From: DASQFY01 sp036397815
Lineage (GTDB): Bacteria > Chloroflexota > Limnocylindria > QHBO01
Reading direction: 5' to 3'
Assembly (NCBI GenBank): GCA_036397815.1
Contig: DASWIE010000066.1
Location: forward strand, 1 to 12,410
Length of the DNA: 12,410 nucleotides
Shown: in pieces, positions 6,971-12,410 of the stretch
How the letters are laid out: every line of letters begins with the position of its first letter
Numbering within the stretch: position 1 is the first letter of the stretch
Notes under the pieces: model-generated
What the model saw: only the letters and a program-made list of their open reading frames with translations
What the model was told of the DNA's origin: nothing
Database searches by the model: none
Program-made: the position numbers and the translations under genes

Positions 6971-6976
6971 TAGCCT
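6971..6976 (+). promoter_or_regulatory. Candidate -10 box (TAGCCT) for the CAP-CWB2 gene
   Basis: A TAnnnT hexamer 47 nt before the ATG at 7024. No -35 is recognisable. A purine stretch GGGGGA (7005-7010) between it and the gene is a weak, rather distant ribosome binding site. Confidence 0.3.
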
Positions 6977-7023
6977 CTGCGTGAACTCATCACCACGCCT
7001 CCCCGGGGGATAAGCCAGCCTTC

Positions 7024-8463
7024 ATGTCCGCGCAGCGCTCCCGCCCATCCAGCCTCCTGCTGATCCCATTCATGCTCGCCACGATGGTGGTTGCCCTGGC
7101 GGCACCGGTCGCCGCCGCCGACGGGCAGACGTTCGTGGCGTTTGCAAACGTCAAACGTGAGCAGAACGGTCGCGGCCCAGTTTCCTGGGACGCGGCGGTC
7201 GACCAGGTCACGGTCGAGCGCGGCAACCAGATGGCAGCCAGCGACACCCTTGCGCACGACATGGCCTACGTCGAGCGCCGCCTGCGCGAGCTCGGGGTCT
7301 GCTTCACCGGCTACGGCGAGATCATCTACTGGGAGCGCGGCTATCCATCCTTCGACCCGCAGCGCGCGATCGACGCCTGGTATGCATCCACCAGCGGCCA
7401 CAAGGAGATCATGCTCGGCGACTACACCGCTTCTGGCGGGAGCTGGACGCAGAACCCGACCTCGCGCGGCATCTTCGCGGTCATGGTCTGGGTCAAGCTC
7501 TGCGGCGGCTCCCCACCACCACCTCCACCCGCAGCTGATGATCCCGCCGAGAGCGTCCGGATCGCCGGGGCCGATCGATACGCCACCGCGGCCGCCCTGA
7601 GCGCCGCCAGCTTCGTCCCGGGCGTCCCCATCGCCTACGTCGCGACCGGGTCCAACTTCCCAGACGCGCTGGCTGCTGGGCCGGCCGCGGCGCAGACCGG
7701 CGGGCCGGTGCTCCTGGTCAAGCAGAACGAGGTCCCTTCAGCCACGGCCAACGAGCTGGCGCGACTGCAGCCGGCGCGGATCGTCGTCCTGGGAGGGCTG
7801 GGAGCGATTTCTGACCTCGTCGCCAACGGGCTGGCCCCATATGCGACCAGCCAGCACGTCGTCCGAATCTCCGGAGCTGATCGCTTCGTAACGGCGGCCA
7901 TGATCAGCCAGGCTCATTTCGCGGCCGGCACCCCGATCGTCTATGTCGCCACCGGCGCCAACTTCCCCGACGCGCTTGCCGGCGGGGCCGCTGCCGGACT
8001 CCAGGGCGGGCCGATCCTGCTGGTCACGGCCAACACGGTGCCCGCCGCCACCGCCGCTGAGCTTCAGCGCCTGCACCCAGCCACGATCGTTGTGCTCGGC
8101 AGTGGGGCGATCATCTCGGATGCTGTCGCCCAGACGATGCGCGACATCACCGACGCTCAGGTGGCCCGCATCTACGGAGCGGATCGGTATGCGACCGCGG
8201 TTGGCGTAAGCCAGGCCAATTACGTGGCCAACGGCGCGACCACCGTGTATGTCGCGACCGGGGCGAACTTCCCGGATGGCCTGGCCGGCAGCCCGGTGGC
8301 GGGCAGCCTACCGGGCCCGCTGCTGCTGGTTCCGACCAACGTGCTGCCGAGCTTGGTTGCCGCCGAGCTGCAGCGCCTCTCGCCCGACACGGTCGTGATC
8401 CTGGGGGGAGGCGGCGCGATCTCCGAGGGCGTGGTCGCGGCGATCAACGCCGCCGTTCCCTAA
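7024..8463 (+). CDS. Secreted CAP/SCP-domain protein with three CWB2 repeats
   Basis: A 479-residue exported protein. The signal peptide spans about residues 1-32 (hydrophobic core, A-A-P-V-A-A-A cleavage region). Residues 36-162 form a CAP (cysteine-rich secretory / PR-1-like) domain: an opening helix F-V-A-F-A-N-V-K-R-E-Q-N-G, A-H-D with His78, G-Y-G-E with Glu99, A-W-Y-A-S-T-S-G-H with His126, and the closing strand G-I-F-A-V-M-V-W. These His and Glu residues match the metal-binding cavity of CAP proteins, which bind lipids or other ligands; the bacterial function is mostly unknown. A run of six prolines forms the linker, and residues about 178-479 are three CWB2 repeats. The gene is convergent with the glycosyltransferase, 30 nt away. 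Confidence 0.88.
   Translation: MSAQRSRPSSLLLIPFMLATMVVALAAPVAAADGQTFVAFANVKREQNGRGPVSWDAAVDQVTVERGNQMAASDTLAHDMAYVERRLRELGVCFTGYGEIIYWERGYPSFDPQRAIDAWYASTSGHKEIMLGDYTASGGSWTQNPTSRGIFAVMVWVKLCGGSPPPPPPAADDPAESVRIAGADRYATAAALSAASFVPGVPIAYVATGSNFPDALAAGPAAAQTGGPVLLVKQNEVPSATANELARLQPARIVVLGGLGAISDLVANGLAPYATSQHVVRISGADRFVTAAMISQAHFAAGTPIVYVATGANFPDALAGGAAAGLQGGPILLVTANTVPAATAAELQRLHPATIVVLGSGAIISDAVAQTMRDITDAQVARIYGADRYATAVGVSQANYVANGATTVYVATGANFPDGLAGSPVAGSLPGPLLLVPTNVLPSLVAAELQRLSPDTVVILGGGGAISEGVVAAINAAVP
7555..8460 (+). repeat. CWB2 repeat triplet of the CAP protein
   Basis: Three repeats begin near 7555, 7858 and 8161, with openings I-A-G-A-D-R-Y-A-T-A, I-S-G-A-D-R-F-V-T-A and I-Y-G-A-D-R-Y-A-T-A. 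Each carries A-T-G-[SA]-N-F-P-D and a P-x-L-L-V strand. The third has P-D-G-L in place of P-D-A-L. Confidence 0.9.
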
Positions 8464-8476
8464 CGGCCGCCTGAAC

Positions 8477-8507
8477 GGCGTCGCGGGCGCAGTTCAAACG
8501 CGGCGCT
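8477..8507. terminator. Possible shared hairpin between convergent genes
   Basis: GGCGTCGCG (8477-8485) can pair with CGCGGCGCT (8499-8507) over 9 bp, including two G-U pairs, around a 13-nt loop. The loop contains the glycosyltransferase stop codon (TCA at 8494-8496 on the plus strand). It could terminate transcription arriving from the left. There is no T-run, and GC-rich DNA makes such pairings common. Confidence 0.25.
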
Positions 8508-9399
8508 CCAGCACGCGCTGCCAGACCGAGGCCATCCCGACCCGATGGCGACGTATGTCGAATCGTCCGCCGCTGGCAGCCAGCTGCGCGGGGTCGTAGT
8601 CCGGCACCGACGCCAGCGCGGCGGCGAACTCATCGTCCTCCTCGACCAGCGTCCCGGTGATGCCCGGCTCCACTACCTCACGCAGCCCGCCGACCGCACG
8701 CGCCACCACCCATCGGCCCGAGGCGATCGCCTCGGCAGCCACCAGCCCGTAGCCCTCGCTCCGCGACGGGACCAGCAGCACGTCGTGCGCGGCCAGGAGG
8801 GCCGGCACCTCCTCGGGCGCCACCTCGCGCAGCCCCGGACCGACGAGCGTGTCGGCCAGCCCTTCGGCGACGTCGTGGCCCTTCAGCCGTCCAGCGCCGC
8901 CGAGGTAGAGCACCCTGCGCTCCGCGGGACGTGGCGACGGCGCGAAGCGGCCCAGCTCGATCCCGGGCGGCACGATCTCGGCGGCGCCGCCCAGGGCCGC
9001 CACGTCCGCGGCGGTGTCCGACGAGTTGGTGACGACCGCGTCCGCGGCCGCGATTGCCCAGCGCGCCAGGGCCGCGAAGAGACGGTTGCGGCGCGCCATC
9101 CCGCCCACGTCGCTGCCGTGGGCATAGAGGACGAGAGGCCGGCGCCGAAGGCGCGCGGCGATGACGGCGATCGGTCCGGTGGGCAGCACGAAATGACCCT
9201 CGATCCCATCGAAGCGCCCGCGCGTCGTCAGCGCCCGCCAGGCGATCCCCGCGTACCGCCGCCAGCCCGGCACGTCGTACCGCGGCGGTGCGATTACAGT
9301 CGTCTCGAGACCGTCGTCGGCAAGGCGGTCGCGCACGAAGGCGCCGGCCGCCGGCCGGTCGGGTGTCGGGTAGCGGGCGGTCACCACGAGCAGGCGCAT
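8494..9399 (-). CDS. Short GT4-type glycosyltransferase
   Basis: A 301-residue GT-B fold enzyme predicted to transfer a sugar from a nucleotide donor to a cell-surface glycan or lipid; the substrate cannot be told. The N-terminal Rossmann half starts L-L-V-V-T-A-R-Y-P and has A-F-V-R-D-R, then L-Y-A-H-G-S-D near 91-97. The donor half has Y-L-G-G-A-G-R-L-K-G (about 165-174), V-L-L-V-P-S-R-S-E-G-Y-G and the E-x7-E motif with Glu215 and Glu223. It is about 70 residues shorter than typical GT4 enzymes. The gap between G-R-L-K-G and the E-E-V-P-A-L-L-A-A-H-D segment is unusually small. The ATG at 9399 has a TACCGT box 9 nt upstream and no Shine-Dalgarno of normal form. It is divergent from rph. 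Confidence 0.87.
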   Translation of the reverse strand: MRLLVVTARYPTPDRPAAGAFVRDRLADDGLETTVIAPPRYDVPGWRRYAGIAWRALTTRGRFDGIEGHFVLPTGPIAVIAARLRRRPLVLYAHGSDVGGMARRNRLFAALARWAIAAADAVVTNSSDTAADVAALGGAAEIVPPGIELGRFAPSPRPAERRVLYLGGAGRLKGHDVAEGLADTLVGPGLREVAPEEVPALLAAHDVLLVPSRSEGYGLVAAEAIASGRWVVARAVGGLREVVEPGITGTLVEEDDEFAAALASVPDYDPAQLAASGGRFDIRRHRVGMASVWQRVLERRV

Positions 9400-9408
9400 C
9401 GGGAGGGG

Positions 9409-9414
9409 ACGGTA
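9409..9414 (-). promoter_or_regulatory. Candidate -10 box (TACCGT) for the glycosyltransferase
   Basis: The minus strand reads TGCTACCGTC, an extended -10 form, ending 9 nt before the ATG at 9399. A start 6-9 nt downstream would give a leaderless or nearly leaderless mRNA. It faces the rph box only 10 nt away. Confidence 0.45.
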
Positions 9415-9424
9415 GCACGCGGGT

Positions 9425-9430
9425 TAGAAT
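9425..9430 (+). promoter_or_regulatory. Candidate -10 box (TAGAAT) for rph-rdgB
   Basis: TAGAAT, one base from consensus TATAAT, ends 9 nt before the ATG at 9440. The 9 nt between are CGTCGCCCC, with no ribosome binding site, which points to a leaderless transcript. Confidence 0.5.
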
Positions 9431-9439
9431 CGTCGCCCC

Positions 9440-10174
9440 ATGACAACGATCGCCCAGTCGCGCCGCCAGGACGGTCGCGCGCCCACGCAGCTCCGGCCAG
9501 TGAAGATCGTCGCCGACTACCTGAAGTTCGCGGAGGGATCGGTCCTGATCCGGGTGGGCGAGACCCGGGTGATCTGCGCGGTGACGATCGAGGACCGCGT
9601 CCCCGGCTGGCTGCGCGGGAAGGGCGGCGGCTGGGTCACCGCCGAGTACAGCATGCTGCCGCGTGCCGGCGCGGAGCGGAGCCAGCGCGAGGCGAGCGCG
9701 GGGCGGATCGGCGGCCGGACGCATGAGATCCAGCGCCTGATCGGTCGCGCGCTGCGCGGCGTGGTCGACCTGTCGCGCCTGGGCGAGCGGACGATCACGC
9801 TCGATTGCGACGTGATCCAGGCGGATGGCGGCACGCGCACGGCGTCGATCACCGGTGCCTACGTGGCCCTGGCCAGGGCGCTGAACAAGTTCGGCATGGG
9901 GCACCTCCTGACCGGCCAGGTCGCGGCGGTCAGCGTCGGGCTGGCGGGCGGCCAGGTCCTGCTCGACCTCGACTACGCGGAGGACTCGTCCGCCGACGTC
10001 GACTTCAACGTGGTGATGACCAGCGAGGAGCGCTTCGTCGAGGTGCAGGGCACGGCCGAGCACCAGGCCTTCGATCGAACGCAGATGAACCAGATGATCG
10101 ACCTGGCGGCGGCCGGCATCCGCCAGCTGTTCGAGATTCAGCGCAAGGCGATCGAATCTCCCGCCGCCGAGTGA
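9440..10174 (+). CDS. rph: Ribonuclease PH
   Basis: Phosphate-dependent 3'-to-5' exoribonuclease that trims the 3' end of tRNA precursors in the cytoplasm. At 244 residues it has the usual family length. It shows the N-terminal R-x-D-G-R-x-P-x-Q-L-R-P pattern (R-R-Q-D-G-R-A-P-T-Q-L-R-P), the G-R-T-H-E-I-Q-R-L-I-G-R-A-L-R phosphate-binding region, the D-C-D-V-I-Q-A-D-G-G-T-R-T-A-S-I-T-G-A-Y core, and the C-terminal E-V-Q-G-T-A-E-x-x-A-F block. The ATG has no Shine-Dalgarno but has a TAGAAT box 9 nt upstream. Its stop overlaps the start of rdgB. Confidence 0.96.
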   Translation: MTTIAQSRRQDGRAPTQLRPVKIVADYLKFAEGSVLIRVGETRVICAVTIEDRVPGWLRGKGGGWVTAEYSMLPRAGAERSQREASAGRIGGRTHEIQRLIGRALRGVVDLSRLGERTITLDCDVIQADGGTRTASITGAYVALARALNKFGMGHLLTGQVAAVSVGLAGGQVLLDLDYAEDSSADVDFNVVMTSEERFVEVQGTAEHQAFDRTQMNQMIDLAAAGIRQLFEIQRKAIESPAAE

Positions 10175-10776
10175 CGGACCTCCTGCTGGCGACCACGAAC
10201 CGTGGCAAGCAGCGAGAGCTCGGGCGCCTGCTGGCGGACCTCCCGGCGAGAGTGGTGACGCCGCAGGAGCTCGGCCTCGACCTCGAGATCGCCGAGCCGT
10301 ATGACACCTATGCCGAGAATGCGGCTGCCAAGGCCGATGCCTACGCCCGCGCGTCCGGGTTGCCGACCCTTGCCGACGATTCGGGACTGGAGGTGGCGGC
10401 GCTCGACTGGGGCCCGGGGGTGCAGACCAACCGGTTCGGCGGGCCCGATGTCGACGACCCGGTGATCCACCTTCTGGCCCGGATCCCGGATGCCGAGGAC
10501 CGGCGCGCAAGGATGGTCTGCTGGCTCGCGCTGGCGGTGCCGGGGCGTTCGCCCGGCGACGTGCCGACGATCGAGCTCTTCAGCGGCGTGGTCGAAGGCA
10601 GCGTGACGCGGGAGCGGCGCGGGGACGGTGGCTTCGGCTTCGACCCGATCTTCCTCCTGCCGTCCGGAGAGACCACCGCTGAGCTGCCCGAGGCCGAGAA
10701 GGATCGAATCTCGCATCGCGGGCGCGCGGTGGCGGCCGCAAGGCCCCGACTGCTTGAGCTGCTGGACGGTCCGTAG
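10171..10776 (+). CDS. rdgB: XTP/dITP diphosphatase (RdgB/HAM1 family)
   Basis: Hydrolyses non-canonical purine triphosphates (dITP, XTP) to monophosphates and pyrophosphate, keeping them out of DNA and RNA. The 201-residue product has the nucleotide-binding start L-L-A-T-T-N-R-G-K, then Y-A-E-N-A-A-A-K-A, the metal-binding A-D-D-S-G-L-E-V, G-D-G-G-F-G-F-D-P-I-F and the closing K-D-R-I-S-H-R-G-R-A. The GTG start overlaps the rph stop as GTGA, so the two are translationally coupled; rph-rdgB is a common bacterial pairing. The usual P-G-V-x-S-A-R-Y-A-G motif reads P-G-V-Q-T-N-R-F-G-G here, a noticeable departure close to the active site. All other motifs are intact. Confidence 0.95.
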   Translation: MTDLLLATTNRGKQRELGRLLADLPARVVTPQELGLDLEIAEPYDTYAENAAAKADAYARASGLPTLADDSGLEVAALDWGPGVQTNRFGGPDVDDPVIHLLARIPDAEDRRARMVCWLALAVPGRSPGDVPTIELFSGVVEGSVTRERRGDGGFGFDPIFLLPSGETTAELPEAEKDRISHRGRAVAAARPRLLELLDGP

Positions 10777-10865
10777 CACCCAGGGACCGGGAGGCCGGCG
10801 CATGGGCAATCAGTCCCCGGCCGTCGTCGCCGATCGTCATTCTTCTGCTCGTTGACGCTGAGACG

Positions 10866-10871
10866 TAGGCT
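10866..10871 (+). promoter_or_regulatory. Candidate -10 box (TAGGCT) for the S8 protease gene
   Basis: A TAnnnT hexamer ending 10 nt before the ATG at 10882, with no Shine-Dalgarno between them. A TTGACG at 10852-10857 is only 8 nt upstream and cannot be its -35 at normal spacing. Confidence 0.4.
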
Positions 10872-10881
10872 GGTTGACCGC

Positions 10882-12410
10882 ATGCACCATCCCCGCCCCG
10901 CACTCGCCGCCCTCGTCCTGTTCGTGGTTGTCACGACGCCGGTCGCCGCCCAACCGCACGTTCCCGGGGAGCCAGACACGATCGCCACCGCCGATCAGCC
11001 TGAGTCGAAACAGCCCACCACCGCCGAGGTGGGCTACGCGCCCGATCGCGTCCTGGTGAGATGGAATCAGCGCGTGAAGGCCTCTGATGCCGCTCGCGCG
11101 CACGGCCTTGGGCACGTCGCGAGCCTGCCCGCTCCGGGAGCCGAGGTGCTCGCCGCCGGCGGCCGGCCGGTCGACGACGTCGTGGCCGAGCTGCGCGCTG
11201 ATCCCGACGTGGCCTGGGCTGAGCCGGACTATGCGATCGCGGTCGCCGAGCAGGTCGGAGCCGCAGCCGTCAACGTCAACGATCCACTCGCCGCCCAGCA
11301 GTACGCACTCGATCGGATGCAGGTGCGCGAGGCGTGGTCGATCGGCACCGGTGGGTCGAACCTCATCGCCGTGGTCGACACCGGGGTGTGGGCCGGCCAC
11401 CCGGATCTGGCGGGCCGGCTGGTCCCCGGCTACGACTTCGCCAACCACGACGCAGACCCGGCCGATGACAACACCCATGGCACCTGGGTCTCTGGGATCA
11501 TCGCGGCCGGCGTCAACGACGGCCAGGGAATCGCCGGGATCAGCTGGTCGGACAAGATCATGCCGGTCAAGGTCCTCGACGAGGCCGGGAGCGGCTGGAG
11601 CTCCGACGTTGCGCTGGGCATCCACTGGGCGGTTGATCACGGCGCATCGGTCATCAACCTGAGCATCGGCGGCTTCGCAGACTCCCAGGTTCTCCGCGAG
11701 GCCGTGGAATACGCGTGGGCGCAAAACGTGGTGCTGGTCGCGGCCGCCGGTAACTTCCGGACGGAGGGCCATTTCTACCCGGCGAGCTACCCGCAGGTCA
11801 TCTCGGTCACCGCCACCCAGGCGGACGACGAGTTCACCAACTGGTCCAACTATGGGCCCGATGCCGACCTCAGCGCTCCCGGGGGATCGATCCTGACCAC
11901 CAACTGCGACAAGTCGACGGTTCCGAGCTGCGCGTACTCGGGGCAGCACATCGTCATCAGCGGTACTTCGTTCGCGGCTCCGAACGTTTCCGGTGTCGTG
12001 GCGCTGGTTCGAGCCCGCAACTACGCCTGGAACAATGCCACCGTTGTTTCGCACATCCTCAGTACCGCCGACGACCTGGGGTACGCGGGCTGGGACAACC
12101 GCTACGGCTGGGGTCGCGTCAACGCGAACCGCGCCATGGGCGGCGCGCAGAGCCCGATCACACCCTCCCCCGGAGATCTGCTGGAGCCGAACAGCGCCTT
12201 CGGCTCGGCGATGCTCGTGGGGGTCGGCACCACCATCGGACCGAGCATCCATCCGGCGGGCGACGTGGACTTCTTCGCCTTTGAGGCGCCTCGCGCCGGG
12301 CGGCTCGACATGGCAGTCACCGCGATCGTCGACAGCGTTCGGCTGCCGAAGAGCTCGCTGCCGGTAGACCCGACGCTGCACGTCTACAACGCCGCCGGCG
12401 CGCTCCTGGC
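10882..12410 (+). CDS. Secreted S8 subtilisin-like serine protease (partial, runs off right edge)
   Basis: The first 509 codons of an exported subtilase. A signal peptide ends near V-A-A-Q-P (about residue 23). The propeptide (about 50-122) has the inhibitor I9-like pattern A-P-D-R-V-L-V-R-W and closes with D-P-D-V-A-W-A-E-P-D-Y. The catalytic domain carries the full triad: Asp166 in V-V-D-T-G-V, His199 in T-H-G-T-W-V-S-G and Ser363 in S-G-T-S-F-A-A-P, with oxyanion Asn291 in A-A-A-G-N. From about residue 434 an E-P-N-S-A-F-G-S-A start and a G-D-V-D-F-F-A-F core match a bacterial pre-peptidase C-terminal (PPC) domain, which the window cuts. No CWB2 repeat is visible so far, though one could lie beyond the edge. 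The likely role is extracellular proteolysis or surface-protein processing. Confidence 0.93.
   Translation, partial: MHHPRPALAALVLFVVVTTPVAAQPHVPGEPDTIATADQPESKQPTTAEVGYAPDRVLVRWNQRVKASDAARAHGLGHVASLPAPGAEVLAAGGRPVDDVVAELRADPDVAWAEPDYAIAVAEQVGAAAVNVNDPLAAQQYALDRMQVREAWSIGTGGSNLIAVVDTGVWAGHPDLAGRLVPGYDFANHDADPADDNTHGTWVSGIIAAGVNDGQGIAGISWSDKIMPVKVLDEAGSGWSSDVALGIHWAVDHGASVINLSIGGFADSQVLREAVEYAWAQNVVLVAAAGNFRTEGHFYPASYPQVISVTATQADDEFTNWSNYGPDADLSAPGGSILTTNCDKSTVPSCAYSGQHIVISGTSFAAPNVSGVVALVRARNYAWNNATVVSHILSTADDLGYAGWDNRYGWGRVNANRAMGGAQSPITPSPGDLLEPNSAFGSAMLVGVGTTIGPSIHPAGDVDFFAFEAPRAGRLDMAVTAIVDSVRLPKSSLPVDPTLHVYNAAGALL

Noticed and set aside
7511..7530. Proline-codon run (six Pro) in the CAP protein as a slippage or phase-variation tract
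   Set aside because: The codons are mixed (CCA/CCT/CCC-type) and not a homopolymer or perfect short repeat; an ordinary interdomain linker explains it.
8678..10510. Long minus-strand open frame across the glycosyltransferase and opposite rph
   Set aside because: It overlaps two well-identified genes in other frames and its product is Arg/Pro/Gly-rich without motifs.
10783..10822. Terminator after rdgB (GGCCGG/CCGGCC or GGGAC/GTCCC pairings)
   Set aside because: The pairings are short and mutually exclusive, with a long loop and no T-run; such matches are expected in this GC content.
10837..12381. Long minus-strand open frame opposite the S8 protease
   Set aside because: The plus-strand frame encodes a complete Asp/His/Ser subtilase; the antisense reading is compositional noise.

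Overview
The window is high-GC DNA with dense coding on both strands. It looks like a free-living, probably monoderm bacterium. The gene content (MreB/MreC, tandem cell-wall-binding repeat 2 proteins, TTG/GTG starts, TAnnnT promoter boxes close to start codons) would fit an environmental Chloroflexota or a neighbouring high-GC lineage. That placement is inference, because no rRNA or other decisive marker is present.

Layout. Positions 1-62 hold the first residues of a leftward gene that resembles the N-terminus of xylose isomerase. Positions 63-553 are a long divergent intergenic region with a 50-bp-period repeat, a possible GntR-regulator remnant and candidate promoters. mreB (554-1609) and mreC (1637-2491) form a shape-determination pair and end at a probable terminator. 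Three consecutive rightward genes (2663-4465, 4594-6903, 7024-8463) follow. Each encodes a secreted protein with a different N-terminal domain and the same C-terminal block of three cell-wall-binding type 2 (CWB2) repeats. The N-terminal domains are a His/Cys hydrolase-like domain of unknown function, a GH18-type glycoside hydrolase and a CAP/SCP domain. A short GT4-type glycosyltransferase (9399-8494) points left and converges on the third of these. It is divergent from an RNase PH-RdgB (rph-rdgB) operon (9440-10776). The window ends inside a secreted S8 subtilisin-like protease with a pre-peptidase C-terminal domain (from 10882).

How it fits together. MreB/MreC direct insertion of lateral peptidoglycan. 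The CWB2 proteins would be exported and held non-covalently on the wall, displaying a putative peptidase-like domain, a glycan hydrolase and a CAP domain. The secreted protease could process surface proteins. RNase PH and RdgB are unrelated housekeeping functions (tRNA 3' end maturation, cleaning of the dNTP pool). The most interesting content is the run of three surface proteins built on one anchor, and within it the N-terminal domain of the first, whose His-Gly and Ala-Cys motifs recall clan CD cysteine peptidases. A recurring TAnnnT box, found 9-10 nt upstream of three start codons, suggests leaderless transcription of some genes.
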